DNA of 64,000 nucleotides from Ruegeria spongiae (GCF_023502395.1 NZ_JAMFMB010000002.1:1-64000); one strand, 5' to 3'. Counted from the first letter of the stretch, positions 8,707 through 18,530 are shown. Program-made: numbers and translations. The notes: generated from the letters alone by a model not told the origin.

Positions 8707-9372
8707 ATGAATGACCAGCGCGCGGAACTCAGCTGGACCGAGGCCGGGGTGCCGGTGTCGGAGCGTTTCGACGATCCCTATTTCTCGCTCCAGAACGGGT
8801 TGGAGGAAACGCGCCACGTGTTTCTGTCCGGCAATGATCTGCCAGGGCGCTTTGCACCGGGGTTTCACATCGCGGAACTGGGCTTTGGCACCGGGCTCAA
8901 CATGTTGACCGTCTGGTCCGAATGGGAGCGCAGCGGGCAAACCACGCCGCTGCACTTCACCAGTTTCGAAGCGTTTCCGATGGAGCAGGCGGAAATGGCG
9001 CGCGCGCTCGCCGCCTTTCCTGAAATCGCGCCCTGGACGGACCGGTTTTTGAACGGTTGGGACGGGCAGTGTTGCAAACTGGACACCCTGCACCTGAATG
9101 TCATCCACGGCGATGCGCGCGAAACGCTCGGCGCGTGGACGGCGCAGGCAGATGCCTGGTTCCTCGACGGGTTCTCTCCCGCGCGCAATCCTGAGCTGTG
9201 GCAGCCGGACCTGATGGCGCAAGTGGCAAAGCATACGCGGATCGGCGGCACGGCGGCGACCTATACGGCGGCAGGTTTTGTCCGACGTGGGCTGGAAGAT
9301 GCGGGATTTTCCGTCACTCGTACCCAAGGTTATGGCCGCAAGCGACATATGACCCGCGCGGTGAAGGCATGA
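8707..9372 (+). CDS. mnmD: tRNA 5-methylaminomethyl-2-thiouridine methyltransferase MnmD
   Basis: 221-residue DUF752/MnmD methyltransferase that uses SAM to methylate nm5U to mnm5U at the tRNA wobble position. The SAM motif is ELGFGTGLNML at about residues 57-67, and the catalytic region WFLDGFSPARNPELWQ matches the methyltransferase half of E. coli MnmC. It is a stand-alone domain; the oxidase half appears to be the divergent gene. The stop overlaps the start of the following permease (ATGA). Confidence 0.88.
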   Translation: MNDQRAELSWTEAGVPVSERFDDPYFSLQNGLEETRHVFLSGNDLPGRFAPGFHIAELGFGTGLNMLTVWSEWERSGQTTPLHFTSFEAFPMEQAEMARALAAFPEIAPWTDRFLNGWDGQCCKLDTLHLNVIHGDARETLGAWTAQADAWFLDGFSPARNPELWQPDLMAQVAKHTRIGGTAATYTAAGFVRRGLEDAGFSVTRTQGYGRKRHMTRAVKA

Positions 9373-10247
9373 GTCAGCAAAACAACGTCCCTGCGGGCAT
9401 CGCGCTGATGCTTGCCGCGACGGTGATCTTTGCCCTGCAGGACGGGATCTCGCGCCATCTGGCGGGGGCGTACAACACCTACATGGTGGTGATGATCCGC
9501 TATTGGTTCTTCGCGGCTTTTGTGGTGGCGCTTGCGGCGCGGCGATCCGATGGCGTGCGGGCGGCGGCACGCACCGAGCAACCGGGCTTGCAGATCCTGC
9601 GGGGGTTGCTTCTGGCTGCCGAGGTCTGCGTGGCGGTCTTCGGGTTCACCATTCTGGGCCTGATCGACAGCATGGCGGTCTTCATTTGTTATCCGCTCAT
9701 CATCGCGGCCCTAAGTGGGCCAATTCTGGGCGAACGGGTCGGCTGGCGGCGCTGGATGGCGATTGCAGTGGGCTGCATCGGTGTTCTGATCATCCTGCAA
9801 CCCGGTAGCGGCGTATTCAATATCTGGGCGGTGATCCCGCTGATTTCGGCCCTGATGTTCGCGCTTTATGGCCTGCTGACCCGCTACGCCGCGCGGCGCG
9901 ACAGCACCGAGACCAGCTTTTTCTGGACCGGTGTCTCGGGCGCGGTTGCGATGACCTGCGTCGGGCTCTGGTTCTGGCAGCCCATGGCTCCTTCGGACTG
10001 GGGCTGGATGGCCACGCTTTGCGTCAGCGGCGCGCTGGGTCATTGGGTGCTGATCAAATGCTATGAGATGGCCGAAGCCAGCGCGGTGCAGCCCTTTGCC
10101 TATTTCCACCTGCTGTGGAGTTCTATCCTGGGCATCACCATCTTTGGTGAGCACCTCAGAACATCCGTGGTTATCGGCGCTGCGCTGATCGTTGCGGCGG
10201 GGCTGTTCACCTTATGGCGCGAACGCGCTCAGGGTCGAGCCCGATAG
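9369..10247 (+). CDS. EamA/DMT-family permease
   Basis: 292-residue membrane protein with ten predicted spans in two EamA repeats, first beginning AGIALMLAATVIFALQDGISRHL and second from about residue 150 (IWAVIPLISALMFALYGLLTR). Family members export or import small metabolites; the substrate cannot be read. The ATG at 9369 is within the mnmD stop (ATGA), so the two are co-transcribed. Its 3' end overlaps the convergent slt gene by 36 bases. Confidence 0.85.
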   Translation: MSQQNNVPAGIALMLAATVIFALQDGISRHLAGAYNTYMVVMIRYWFFAAFVVALAARRSDGVRAAARTEQPGLQILRGLLLAAEVCVAVFGFTILGLIDSMAVFICYPLIIAALSGPILGERVGWRRWMAIAVGCIGVLIILQPGSGVFNIWAVIPLISALMFALYGLLTRYAARRDSTETSFFWTGVSGAVAMTCVGLWFWQPMAPSDWGWMATLCVSGALGHWVLIKCYEMAEASAVQPFAYFHLLWSSILGITIFGEHLRTSVVIGAALIVAAGLFTLWRERAQGRAR

Positions 10248-12194
10248 CTCGGCAGAGAATGGCACCGGCAGCGGGTCCTGCCCCAGCCGCGCCCGGTAGA
10301 CCGGCAGGCTTTCGGTGACACGCATGACGTAATTCCGGGTTTCCTTGAAAGGGATGTGTTCGATCCAGTCCACCATGTCCACGGAACTGCGCCGCGGATC
10401 GCCGAAGCGCCGCATCCACGAGATCGGGCGGCGCGGACCGGCATTATACCCGGCGGCCATCATGACGACATTGCCGTTGAAATCACCGGCAAGACCGGCC
10501 AGGTAATTCGCGCCCAGCTTGGCGTTGTATTTCCAGTCCGACGTCAGCCGGTCGGTCCGGTGCCCGCCCAACACGCCCAGATCCTTGGCCACCAGCTTGG
10601 CCGTGGTGGGCATCACCTGCATCAGCCCGCGCGCACCTGCGCCGCTGATCACCACCGGATCGAATTCGCTTTCCCGACGGGCAATGGCAAGGGTCATTTC
10701 CTTGGCCATCGGCAGGTTCAGTTTGGCGACCGGATGCACCGGATAATAGGCCGAATGCAGCACCTGACCGGTGCGCGCCGCACGTTTCGAGATCATCACC
10801 GCCAGATGCGATTCACCCTTGTCGATGGCCATCTCGCCCAGTTGCGCCGCCTGCACCGGGTCGAGGCTTTCAGCCAGATGGGTCAGAAATCGCTCAGCCA
10901 GGTCCCGCTCGCCGATCTGTTGCAACAGCAGACCTGCCTCCAGCACGCTGGAATTGGTGAATGCGGCATCCTGCCAGGGCGGATGATTGGGCGGATTGGC
11001 CAGATCAGCGTCGAACGGCCGCCCGATCTGCTCGGCTGCCAGCAACCCGTAGAACGAGGTCTGGTACTCCGCCCCCATCGCATAGGCCTCATGCGCCTTG
11101 TCAGTATCGCCAGCGGCGGCATAGGCCCGCCCCTTCCAATAGCCCGCGCGCCCTTTCGAGATCGGTGACCGGATCGCCGCATCGAAACGCTCGAAATGCT
11201 GTGCAGCGGTGTTGGGGTCGTTCAGGCGACGCAGGGCGATATAGCCCGCAAGCCATTCCAGATCGGCATAGGCATAGCCCATATCCGGCGTCATGTGATG
11301 GCGCGCGGCCATACGATAGGCGCGTTTGGGGTCGCCATTGCGCATCTCCAGCCGGGTCAGGCGGCGGCGGCGCTCGGCCCATTGATCAGGCTCTCCCAAT
11401 GCGTCCGCACTGGAGGAGCGTTCCAGCATCAGATCAATGGCGCTGTCGTCCAGCTCTTTGCGGTCGCGCCAGACGAACCGCTCATAAGCCAGCCCCGGTG
11501 AATCCGTCAATTCTGCGGGGATCGCCTTGATCTTGCCGTCCACCCCGGGCGCCATGTCGCGCAGGGCGATCCGTGCCTCGGCCAGCTTCTGCTGGCCGGA
11601 CCCGACCAGCGGCAACATCCGCTTGGCGCTGACCATATGCCCGTCCCAGAGCAACCGGTCGAGCCGCGCGCTGTGATGCGGTTTCAGCAGGCGGCCGAAA
11701 TTCTCCAGATAATCCTTCTGCAAGCCGCTGCCCATCGGCATGGTGCGCCAGGCCTTGACCAGTTCCGCCTCGGCATCGCCCTGATGCCCCGTCGCTTTCA
11801 GCGCCACGGCATAGTTCAGCGCCCCTTCGGCGGTCTGCGGTGGCTTTCCGGCATAAAAGCTCAGCACCCGATCGGGATCACCATTGGTGAAGCTGGGCTC
11901 GCTCTTGCGGCGCAGCCAGTCCAGCCCCGGCCAATCCGCGCGGCGGTCCAGAAACACCAGCACATCACCGGAACTGCCGAACCCGCTGCGCAGCCAATGC
12001 CAGACGATGACATCGCGCGACGCCGACCCGCGCCGACCCGAAACCCGCAGCGCTTCGTTCCAGTCACCCTTGCGCATCTGCGCCAACCCGGCACGCAGAT
12101 CACCGGCGGAATCCGCCCACAAAGGCCCCGAAGCCGAGAAACCAACGCCAATTAGAACGACAAGAGCAGACAGAACGCGTGAGATCACTTGCAT
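10212..12194 (-). CDS. slt: Soluble lytic murein transglycosylase
   Basis: 660-residue periplasmic protein with a signal peptide (VLSALVVLIGVGFSASGPLWA), a long helical superstructure domain with TPR-like repeats, and a C-terminal SLT domain. The catalytic glutamate is in IARRESEFDP, followed by GARGLMQVMPTTA and GANYLAGL, all typical. It cleaves peptidoglycan with 1,6-anhydro product formation. The ATG at 12194 is the best start for the signal peptide. It is divergent from dapA with a 128-base shared promoter region. Confidence 0.9.
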   Translation of the reverse strand: MQVISRVLSALVVLIGVGFSASGPLWADSAGDLRAGLAQMRKGDWNEALRVSGRRGSASRDVIVWHWLRSGFGSSGDVLVFLDRRADWPGLDWLRRKSEPSFTNGDPDRVLSFYAGKPPQTAEGALNYAVALKATGHQGDAEAELVKAWRTMPMGSGLQKDYLENFGRLLKPHHSARLDRLLWDGHMVSAKRMLPLVGSGQQKLAEARIALRDMAPGVDGKIKAIPAELTDSPGLAYERFVWRDRKELDDSAIDLMLERSSSADALGEPDQWAERRRRLTRLEMRNGDPKRAYRMAARHHMTPDMGYAYADLEWLAGYIALRRLNDPNTAAQHFERFDAAIRSPISKGRAGYWKGRAYAAAGDTDKAHEAYAMGAEYQTSFYGLLAAEQIGRPFDADLANPPNHPPWQDAAFTNSSVLEAGLLLQQIGERDLAERFLTHLAESLDPVQAAQLGEMAIDKGESHLAVMISKRAARTGQVLHSAYYPVHPVAKLNLPMAKEMTLAIARRESEFDPVVISGAGARGLMQVMPTTAKLVAKDLGVLGGHRTDRLTSDWKYNAKLGANYLAGLAGDFNGNVVMMAAGYNAGPRRPISWMRRFGDPRRSSVDMVDWIEHIPFKETRNYVMRVTESLPVYRARLGQDPLPVPFSAELSGSTLSAFAP

Positions 12195-12322
12195 TTCCCG
12201 ACAAACCAAGGCTAGAGCCTTTCACGATAAGCCGTGCGCCGCCGGGATCAACTCCCATTTGTGCCGGTGCGCTTGATTGGCGCGCATTCCGTGCGTCGTG
12301 ACCGAATTCTAGGGAGCGTTCC

Positions 12323-13195
12323 ATGTTCAAAGGCTCAATGCCTGCCCTCGTCACCCCGTTCCGCAACGGCGAGCTCGATCTGGAAACGCTCAAACGTCTG
12401 GTCGAGTGGCATATCAGCGAGGGATCGACCGGTCTGGTGCCCGTGGGAACCACCGGCGAAAGCCCAACGCTGAGCCACGACGAGCATGAATCCGTGATCG
12501 AAGAAGTCGTCAAAACCGCCGCAGGCCGTGTTCCGGTCATCGCGGGGGCGGGATCGAACAATACGATCGAAGCGATCCGCTTTGTCGAGTTTGCCGCGCG
12601 CGTCGGTGCGGATGCGGCGCTTGTGGTCACACCCTATTACAACAAGCCAACCCAGCGGGGCATGGTGGCGCATTACACCGCGCTGCATGATTGCGCCGAT
12701 GTGCCGATCGTCATCTACAATATTCCCGGCCGCTCGATCGTTGACATGACGCCCGAAACCATGGGCGAACTGGCGCAACTGCCGCGTATAATCGGCGTCA
12801 AGGACGCGACCGGCGATCTGGCGCGTGTCAGCCAGCAGCGTGCGAGTTGCGGCAAGGATTTCATCCAGCTCTCGGGCGAGGATGCCACCGCGCTGGGCTT
12901 CAATGCCCATGGCGGCGTCGGCTGTATCTCGGTCACGGCAAATGTCGCGCCGCGCCTGTGCGCCGAGTTCCAGCAGGCCACGCTGCGCGGCGATTACGCT
13001 GCCGCGCTCGACTATCAGGACAAGCTGATGCCGTTGCATGAGGCGATCTTCATGGAACCCGGGCTGGTCGGCGCGAAATACGCCATGAGCAAGCTGGACC
13101 TCTGTTCCGAAGAGGTGCGTCTGCCACTCACCGACCTCGAAGACAGCACCAAAGCGGCCATTGATGCCGCCATGACACGCGCGGGTCTGATCTAA
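12323..13195 (+). CDS. dapA: 4-hydroxy-tetrahydrodipicolinate synthase
   Basis: 290-residue TIM-barrel aldolase condensing pyruvate with aspartate semialdehyde, the first committed step to diaminopimelate and lysine. Schiff-base lysine is Lys160 in GVKDATGD. Catalytic tyrosines are Tyr132 in YNIPGRS and the TPYYNKPTQ segment, and the substrate loop is [10 protein letters not shown]. The ATG follows AGGGAG. It is monocistronic, ending 43 bases before the convergent soeC stop. Confidence 0.96.
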   Translation: MFKGSMPALVTPFRNGELDLETLKRLVEWHISEGSTGLVPVGTTGESPTLSHDEHESVIEEVVKTAAGRVPVIAGAGSNNTIEAIRFVEFAARVGADAALVVTPYYNKPTQRGMVAHYTALHDCADVPIVIYNIPGRSIVDMTPETMGELAQLPRIIGVKDATGDLARVSQQRASCGKDFIQLSGEDATALGFNAHGGVGCISVTANVAPRLCAEFQQATLRGDYAAALDYQDKLMPLHEAIFMEPGLVGAKYAMSKLDLCSEEVRLPLTDLEDSTKAAIDAAMTRAGLI

Positions 13196-13238
13196 GGTCT
13201 CTAAGGCCGAGGGGGGAACTTCCCCTCCTCAACCGTCT

Positions 13239-14111
13239 TCAGCGCTTGCCGTAATACAGCCCGACCACATGTTCGGCCTGTGCAAAGAACAGCCAGCGCG
13301 AGGTGGCGACGCCCGCCAGATGCGATAGCACTGCCATCAGCGCAAAGAGATGGTTGAACGGCAGCAGCAACAGCAGCGCCGGCAGCACGAAGGCCAGTCC
13401 AAAGGCGATGATCCGCAACCTGTCGCTATGCTTGCGGCCCACCACATGCACGAATTCACGCAGCAGATAATTGGTGCCGGTATGCGGTGGCTCGAAGGCA
13501 CGAACGCGGCCACGCGCGCCCAAGCCGGTTGCGGTGCCCAGATCGGTGCCCGAGGCCGCCAATGCCCGGTCGCCCATCTGCCAGTAGCCCAACTGCACCA
13601 ACGCCGCGATCAGCAGCAAGGGAAACGCGAATCCGACCTGCCCGGCCAGCAACGCCCCGCCTGCCAGACTGAAGGACAGGAACATGGCTGGTGTCAGCTT
13701 CATGTTCCAGCGCGGGATGGTGCGCAACTGCGTATAGATCATCGAGGTGGTGAAAACGGTCAAAGCCGAAAAAACAGAGCCTAACAGGCCCAATAAGCCC
13801 CATCTCTGACCCAGAAATACCACACCCAGCGCATAGAGGCCCATCAGAACCAGCGCAATCACCGCGCACCAGCCCTCGCGGCTGAGCCAACTGGACCTCC
13901 ATTGCGTGAAGGCCTTCATCGCCCGTTCGGGATGTCCAAGATGGAAGGTCGACGCCATGAGCCCGCCTACTGCCAGTGCATAAGCGATGGCAAAGAAGGT
14001 AAAGGCGACCCAACCGGTGACATCGGGCAGACCGAGACCCAGAAAGAACAGCAGGCCAAAACCCAGACCCGAAAGTGTGGTGAAGACGATAACGGACGGT
14101 GCGGGATGCAT
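13239..14111 (-). CDS. soeC: Sulfite dehydrogenase membrane anchor SoeC
   Basis: 290-residue DmsC-family membrane protein with about eight spans. It contains the conserved segment STFHLGHPERAMKAFTQWRSSWLSREGW characteristic in position and composition of this anchor family (key residues His-Pro and Ser-Trp-Leu-Ser-Arg). It takes electrons from the iron-sulfur subunit to quinone. The start shares one base with the soeB stop. Assignment to sulfite oxidation, rather than DMSO reduction, is from the xsc-pta context and cytoplasmic SoeA. Confidence 0.85.
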   Translation of the reverse strand: MHPAPSVIVFTTLSGLGFGLLFFLGLGLPDVTGWVAFTFFAIAYALAVGGLMASTFHLGHPERAMKAFTQWRSSWLSREGWCAVIALVLMGLYALGVVFLGQRWGLLGLLGSVFSALTVFTTSMIYTQLRTIPRWNMKLTPAMFLSFSLAGGALLAGQVGFAFPLLLIAALVQLGYWQMGDRALAASGTDLGTATGLGARGRVRAFEPPHTGTNYLLREFVHVVGRKHSDRLRIIAFGLAFVLPALLLLLPFNHLFALMAVLSHLAGVATSRWLFFAQAEHVVGLYYGKR

Positions 14112-14875
14112 CAGCGAGATCCTCCGGGCATTTTGTCGAGGGCCTTGTCGAGCCAGCCAAGGAACCCACTTGCCTCATCTGCAACCGGGGCCAGCAGTGG
14201 CGCAAGAATGTCGATCTGTTCGTCGATCTGGTCCTTGGGGCGTGGGGGCAGGTACTTGTTCACCGGTTTGGTGCCCATTTCCGGCATCAGATCCATACCG
14301 CCGCGTTCGGCGCTCAGTTTGCTGACATTGCTGTCGGGATCAGCGAAATCGCCGAAATGCCGCGCGCCCGCCGGGCAGGTGCGCACGCAGGACGGCACGC
14401 GATCTTCCTCGGGCAGGTTGTCGTTGTAGATGCGGTCGACGCAGAGCGTGCATTTCTTCATCACGCCCTCGGCCTGATCCAACTCGCGTGCGCCATAGGG
14501 GCAGGACCAGGCGCAGAGGCCACAGCCGATGCAGTCGCTTTCATTGACCAGAACGATCCCGTCCTCGACCCGCTTATAGCTGGCGCCGGTCGGACAAACG
14601 GTGACGCAGGGCGCATCCTCGCAATGCAGGCAGGATTTCGGGAAATGGATCAGCTGCGCCGGGCCAGACTCTGGTTGTACCTCATAAGAATGGACCCGGT
14701 TCAGGAAGGTGCCCGACGGGTCGGCCCCATAGGGGTCCTGATCACTGAGTGGCGCGCCGTAATTCTCGGTATTCCATCCTTTGCAGGAAATCACGCAGGC
14801 ATGGCATCCGACGCAGGTGTCCAGGTCTATGACCAGGCCCATCTTGCGCTTGGTATTGGTGGGTAACTCGGTCAT
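14111..14875 (-). CDS. soeB: Sulfite dehydrogenase iron-sulfur subunit SoeB
   Basis: 254-residue protein with four [4Fe-4S] cluster motifs: CVGCHACVISC, CLHCEDAPCVTVCPTGA, CIGCGLCAWSCPYGA, and CTLCVDRI plus CVRTCPAGARHFG. It carries electrons from the molybdopterin subunit to the SoeC anchor. A C-terminal extension of roughly 70 residues is proline- and aspartate-rich. Its start overlaps the stop of the hydrolase gene by ATGA, and its stop overlaps soeC. Confidence 0.9.
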   Translation of the reverse strand: MTELPTNTKRKMGLVIDLDTCVGCHACVISCKGWNTENYGAPLSDQDPYGADPSGTFLNRVHSYEVQPESGPAQLIHFPKSCLHCEDAPCVTVCPTGASYKRVEDGIVLVNESDCIGCGLCAWSCPYGARELDQAEGVMKKCTLCVDRIYNDNLPEEDRVPSCVRTCPAGARHFGDFADPDSNVSKLSAERGGMDLMPEMGTKPVNKYLPPRPKDQIDEQIDILAPLLAPVADEASGFLGWLDKALDKMPGGSR

Positions 14876-15720
14876 GTGCCTGGCTCCATCTCAAAACAGT
14901 GTCGGGCGAAGTGTGTAAGGTCGGCATTGAAGCGATCGGGCTCTTCCCAGAACGGGCTGTGGCCACAATCCTCATAGATCAGTGCCTTGGCCGTGGGGAT
15001 CGCCGCTGCCGCTTCTTGTCCGACCAGCGGCGGCGCGGGTCGATCATGCGCGCCCCACAGGACCAGCGCCGGGACGCGCATCTTGCCCAGATACGGCCGG
15101 TAATCCTCGTCCCGTTGCCGCGCGGCTTTGCGGACATGTGGCGGGCAGAGCATGTTGAACCCGACCATGCTGGCCAGGTCATCCGCATCGGGTTGTTGGT
15201 GGAAACAGGCTCTGACAAAGGCCAAAGTGGCCGAAATATTCGCGCCCTGATCGCTTGTCGTCATTCCGGCGGCCACAACGGCGTCATCCGCAAGGCGGGC
15301 CTTGCGCGCCTCAGCGGCCATATGTGAGCCAGTCGTGACAAAGGAATCCACAAGGCAAAAGCCGGAGATCATCTGATCGCCGAAATGCTTGACATAATCT
15401 CCGGCCACCGCGCCGCCCATGGACCAGCCAACCAGCAGGGGACGGTCCAGCGACAGCGCGTCGATGATTGCCGCCACATCCTCTGCCCAAGGCGTCGAAT
15501 GGTTATAGGCGGCGGGCGTTTCGGGTTTGTCCGAAGCGCCATGACCGCGCAGATCCGGCGTGATCAGCCGGAATTCCTGCGCCAGCGGGTATTGCCGCAC
15601 CCAGCTCAGGTGATGCTGCGACCAGCCATGTATCAGCAGGATTGGCGGCGCGTCTTCCGGGCCGAGGTCAAAAACCTCCAGCCCGACACCCCCATGCCCG
15701 GTGATCCGGTGCTGCCTCAT
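14872..15720 (-). CDS. Alpha/beta hydrolase inserted between soeA and soeB
   Basis: 282-residue alpha/beta hydrolase with a complete catalytic triad: nucleophile Ser100 in GWSMGG, Asp226 in WGAHDRP and His254 in DCGHSPFW. The oxyanion HGW motif is at residues 31-33. There is no signal peptide, so it is cytoplasmic. Both ends overlap by 4 bases (ATGA) with soeA and soeB, so it is translated as part of the sulfite dehydrogenase operon. The substrate is unknown. It could process a sulfonate ester or thioester linked to the pathway, or help enzyme maturation; both are guesses. Confidence 0.88.
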   Translation of the reverse strand: MRQHRITGHGGVGLEVFDLGPEDAPPILLIHGWSQHHLSWVRQYPLAQEFRLITPDLRGHGASDKPETPAAYNHSTPWAEDVAAIIDALSLDRPLLVGWSMGGAVAGDYVKHFGDQMISGFCLVDSFVTTGSHMAAEARKARLADDAVVAAGMTTSDQGANISATLAFVRACFHQQPDADDLASMVGFNMLCPPHVRKAARQRDEDYRPYLGKMRVPALVLWGAHDRPAPPLVGQEAAAAIPTAKALIYEDCGHSPFWEEPDRFNADLTHFARHCFEMEPGT

Positions 15721-18530
15721 TTTCCGACTTTCCAGGCCAGCGCGTCCGGCCCCTGACCGACCGGAGATTTGATCGGTGCAAATTCAGGCTGGCTCTGCGC
15801 GTCGCTTGGAGCTTCGGCCTTCTCGATCTTTACCTTCAGGTCGAACCAGGCGGCCTGCCCGGTGATCGGATCGGAATTGGCCCAGCGCAGCCCGTCGCCT
15901 TTGGGCGGCAGCAATTCGTGGATCAGGTGGTTCAGCAGGAACCCTTTGGTGGCCTCGGGCGCATCATTCGAGAGTGCCCATGCCCCCTTGCGCTTGCCGA
16001 TGGCGTTCCACGTCCAGACGGTGTTTTCATTGAGCGAGGCCATCTCCATCACCGGTACGGTGATCGCGCCATGGGGCGAAGACACCCGCGCCCAGTCGCC
16101 ATCGCTGAGCCCATGATCGTGCATCAGCTTGGTCGGCACATAAAGCGGGTTGCGCCCGTGCAATTGCCGCAGCCAGGCGTTCTGGGTCCCCCAGGAGTGA
16201 TACATCGCCATGGGCCGCTGGGTCAGTGCGTTGACGGTATAGCCCTCATTGCCGGTCTGATCGGTCTCGTACCAGATCGGCAGCGGGTCCAGCGTGGTCT
16301 TGATTTGGTCGCGCAGATGATCGGGGGGTTGACGTTCGCCATGGCCCTCGGCGGCCAGTTGGAACTTGCGCATAGGCTCTACATAGAGCTGAAACAGGTA
16401 AGGCTGCGGGCTGTCATAGATGCCCATGCCCACCGCCCAGTCCTGATAGGCGCTGTTCCACGGCTTGTAGTAATCCGCACCATCAGGGATATGCGAGACA
16501 TAGAAGCTGCCGTTTTCGATATAGCGGTTCATCTGGTCCGGGTTGACCGCGCCGCGCCCTTCCTGATCACCGTTTTCGCCCCGAAATCCGGCCAGCGGGC
16601 CGATGCCCGGCTTGCGCTCGTGATTGACGATGTAGTCTGCGTAGTCGGTGTATTTGGCCGATCCGTCCTCGTTGGTGAACCCCGGCAGCCCCAGCTTGTT
16701 GGCCAATTGCACCAGCACGGTCTGAAACCCGCGCACATCGCGGTCGGGCTCAACCACCGGCCAGCGGATCGCATCCGCCGCCGCATCCGCCTCGCAGATC
16801 GGGCGATCGAGCAGCGAGATGCAATCATGGCGTTCCAGATAGGTGGTGTCGGGCAGGATCAGGTCGGCATAGGCGACCATTTCCGAGGAATAGGCATCGG
16901 AATAGATGATCCGGGGGATCACATAATCGCCGTTCTCATCTTTGTCGGTCAGCATCTCCATGACACCTTTGGTGTTCATGGAGGAGTTCCACGACATGTT
17001 GGCCATATACATGAACAACGTGTCGATCTTATAGGGATCGCCCGCATGGGCGTTCGAGATCACCATATGCATCAGCCCATGGCTGGACATCGGATTTTCC
17101 CAGGTGAACGCCTTGTCGATCCGCGCCGGGCTGCCATCTTCTTTCAGAGCCAGATGCTCGGGCCCGCGCACAAAACCCAGATGCGGCCCATCAAGAGGCT
17201 GGTTTGCCGTCACGCCCACATGCGGCACCGGATGGGCCTCGACCGGTTTGGGGTAGGGCGGTTTGAACCGGAACCCGCCGGGCACCTCGACCGTGCCGAG
17301 GATGATCTGCAGCACATGCAGCGCGCGGCAGGTCTGGAACCCGTTGGCATGGGCCGAAATCCCGCGCATCGAATGCATCGAGACCGGGCGGCCGATCATC
17401 TTGGAATGGGTCTCGCCCCGGAAGTCGGTCCATTCCTTGTCCAGCTCGAACGCTTCGTCAAAGGCCACGCGGGCCAGTTCGGCGGCAATGGCGCGGATTT
17501 TTCCCGCCGAGATACCGCAGCGCTCGGCAACCGCCTCGGGGGCGTACTCGTCGCTCAGATACCGTTCGGCCATCTGGTGGAAGACCGGGCGATGGGTCAC
17601 GCCGTCTTTTTCATAGGTGGCCGAAAGGTCCGGGCGCACGCCTTTTTGGTCGAACGGCGTTAGCTTGCCGGTGATGCGGTCAATGACCAGCGGTTTGCTA
17701 TCTGAATCGCGCAAAAACAGACCCTGTTCAGGGCCTTCTGCGGCATTTACCAAGACCGGTGCATTGGTGTAGCGGCTGAGATAATCGAGGTCGATCTTGC
17801 CCGCTTTCATCAGCACATGCACCAGCGCCAGGATGAACAGCCCGTCGGTGCCGGGCGTGATGCCCACCCAGTCATCGGCAACCGCGTTATAGCCCGAGCG
17901 GATCGGATTCACTCCGATCACCCGCGCGCCACGGGCCTTGATCTTGCCGATACCCATCTTGATCGGGTTGCTGTCATGGTCTTCTGCCACGCCGAACAGC
18001 ATGAACAGCTTGGTGTGTTCCCAATCGGGCTGGCCGAACTCCCAGAACGCGCCGCCCATCGTGTAGATGCCCGCAGCCGCCATGTTGACCGAGCAGAACC
18101 CGCCATGGGCGGCATAGTTCGGCGTGCCGAAATTCTGTGCCCAGAAGCTGGTGAAGCTTTGCGACTGATCGCGACCGGTGAAAAAAGCCAGCTTCGAGGG
18201 ATCATCCTTGCGGACGGGACCCAGCCAACCAGCGGCGATCTCCAGCGCCTCGTCCCAGCTGATCTCTTCGAATTCGCCTGATCCGCGCGGGCCGACCCGT
18301 TTCAGCGGCGTGCGCAGTCGCGACGGCGCGTTGACCTGCATGATCCCCGCCGAGCCTTTGGCACACAGCACGCCCTTGTTGACCGGATGGTCGCGGTTGC
18401 CTTCGATATAGGCAACTTTCCCGTCTTTCATGTGCACATTGATCCCGCAGCGGCAGGCGCACATGTAGCAGGTGGTCTTGCGCACCTCGTCAGAAACCTT
18501 CGGCGACGTGTCGAGCACTGGCTGGTTCAT
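15717..18530 (-). CDS. soeA: Sulfite dehydrogenase molybdopterin subunit SoeA
   Basis: 937-residue molybdopterin oxidoreductase of the DMSO reductase superfamily. The N-terminal [4Fe-4S] site is C21-x2-C24-x3-C28-x27-C56. There is no twin-arginine signal, which fits the cytoplasmic SoeABC enzyme that oxidises sulfite to sulfate with quinone as acceptor. The molybdopterin regions include the GFCSVNMAAAG segment and the C-terminal molydopterin dinucleotide domain near VSSPHGAITVPV. It follows pta after 102 bases and is followed by a 4-base overlap with the hydrolase gene. Confidence 0.9.
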   Translation of the reverse strand: MNQPVLDTSPKVSDEVRKTTCYMCACRCGINVHMKDGKVAYIEGNRDHPVNKGVLCAKGSAGIMQVNAPSRLRTPLKRVGPRGSGEFEEISWDEALEIAAGWLGPVRKDDPSKLAFFTGRDQSQSFTSFWAQNFGTPNYAAHGGFCSVNMAAAGIYTMGGAFWEFGQPDWEHTKLFMLFGVAEDHDSNPIKMGIGKIKARGARVIGVNPIRSGYNAVADDWVGITPGTDGLFILALVHVLMKAGKIDLDYLSRYTNAPVLVNAAEGPEQGLFLRDSDSKPLVIDRITGKLTPFDQKGVRPDLSATYEKDGVTHRPVFHQMAERYLSDEYAPEAVAERCGISAGKIRAIAAELARVAFDEAFELDKEWTDFRGETHSKMIGRPVSMHSMRGISAHANGFQTCRALHVLQIILGTVEVPGGFRFKPPYPKPVEAHPVPHVGVTANQPLDGPHLGFVRGPEHLALKEDGSPARIDKAFTWENPMSSHGLMHMVISNAHAGDPYKIDTLFMYMANMSWNSSMNTKGVMEMLTDKDENGDYVIPRIIYSDAYSSEMVAYADLILPDTTYLERHDCISLLDRPICEADAAADAIRWPVVEPDRDVRGFQTVLVQLANKLGLPGFTNEDGSAKYTDYADYIVNHERKPGIGPLAGFRGENGDQEGRGAVNPDQMNRYIENGSFYVSHIPDGADYYKPWNSAYQDWAVGMGIYDSPQPYLFQLYVEPMRKFQLAAEGHGERQPPDHLRDQIKTTLDPLPIWYETDQTGNEGYTVNALTQRPMAMYHSWGTQNAWLRQLHGRNPLYVPTKLMHDHGLSDGDWARVSSPHGAITVPVMEMASLNENTVWTWNAIGKRKGAWALSNDAPEATKGFLLNHLIHELLPPKGDGLRWANSDPITGQAAWFDLKVKIEKAEAPSDAQSQPEFAPIKSPVGQGPDALAWKVGK

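Noticed and set aside
13209-13227. GC hairpin between dapA and soeC
   Set aside because: Stem GAGGGG/CCCCTC is imperfect and lacks a T-tract, so I could not support a terminator.
15918-17663. 581-codon plus-strand frame
   Set aside because: Shadow of soeA; composition rich in Arg, His and Gly with no motifs.
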